7,136 bases of DNA from Micrococcales bacterium (GTDB taxonomy: Bacteria; Actinomycetota; Actinomycetes; S36-B12; UBA10799), in assembly GCA_023252115.1 (NCBI GenBank), contig JAHEXM010000085.1, forward strand, positions 1 through 7,136. The letters are read 5' to 3'. A model generated the notes under the pieces. That model saw only the letters and a program-made list of their open reading frames with translations. It did not search any database and had not been told where the DNA came from. A program made the position numbers and the translations under genes. Of this stretch, positions 7,036 through 7,136 are shown one piece after another. The number at the start of each line of letters is the position of its first letter. Within the stretch, counting starts at the first letter, position 1.

Positions 7036-7136
7036 GCCGACAAATCCTGGCGAAGTACCTGGGCCCCGCGCAGGAACACGTGCTCGACGTCTGCTCGCGC
7101 TAAATCAGTCTCGACGTGAGCCATTACTCGCACCAC
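7032..7136 (-). CDS. aroH: Chorismate mutase AroH-type, C-terminal part (truncated by window)
   Basis: The last 34 codons plus TGA of a gene that runs off the right edge. The fragment reads in frame as VVRVMAHVETDL, then HVFLRGAQVLRQDLSA at the end. It matches the C-terminus of Bacillus subtilis AroH, the monofunctional trimeric chorismate mutase (EC 5.4.99.5, chorismate to prephenate). Family residues equivalent to Arg90 (VRVM) and Arg116 (VLRQD) are present; the Tyr108 position is Phe (HVFL). The stop overlaps the tyrA start in ATGA, so the two consecutive enzymes of tyrosine synthesis are likely co-translated. No annotated start can be given. Confidence 0.9.
   Translation of the reverse strand: MVRVMAHVETDLARADVEHVFLRGAQVLRQDLSA
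7045..7048 (-). promoter_or_regulatory. Shine-Dalgarno of tyrA inside aroH
   Basis: AGGA on the minus strand lies 9 nt before the tyrA ATG, within the last codons of aroH. It supports the 7035 start and, with the ATGA overlap, re-initiation by ribosomes finishing aroH. Confidence 0.55.

Overview
The window looks like a chromosomal stretch from an actinomycete-type bacterium (Actinomycetota). GC content is moderately high, in the mid-50s percent by eye. The evidence is the order aroH-tyrA-cmk-plsC-der on one strand, the acidic N-terminal extension on Der, frequent GTG/TTG start candidates, TANNNT-type -10 boxes placed for leaderless transcription, and a tRNA-Pro(GGG) without an encoded CCA. 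No genus can be named from this.

Layout, left to right. Bases 1-148 hold no gene I can support, only a weak hairpin. A tRNA-Pro(GGG) follows on the minus strand (149-222). A secreted Tat/lipoprotein alpha/beta hydrolase lies on the minus strand (279-1718). A 132-bp divergent control region (1719-1850) separates it from alanine dehydrogenase ald on the plus strand (1851-2924). Ald meets der (2921-4396, minus) tail to tail, and the two stop codons share bases. Reading leftwards from the right edge, the minus strand carries the end of an AroH-type chorismate mutase, tyrA with a C-terminal ACT domain, a 110-bp gap with a long RNA hairpin, then cmk, plsC and der, which are packed with an overlap and a 2-nt gap.

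How the genes work together. AroH and TyrA perform consecutive steps towards tyrosine (chorismate to prephenate, then oxidative decarboxylation), and their ATGA overlap fits translational coupling. Cmk makes CDP/dCDP for nucleic acids and CDP-linked lipid precursors, PlsC makes phosphatidic acid, and Der matures the 50S ribosomal subunit: a growth-linked housekeeping cassette. Ald links alanine and pyruvate and is probably regulated separately. The hydrolase is exported and its substrate is unknown.

Most of the window is conserved core genome and I found no complete new multi-gene system. The best unexplained signals are non-coding: a 17-bp hairpin between tyrA and cmk that pairs fully only in the tyrA-strand RNA; a 36-bp dyad whose arms overlap the inferred ald promoter; and CTAG-rich palindromes at the start of the hydrolase gene, which appears leaderless.
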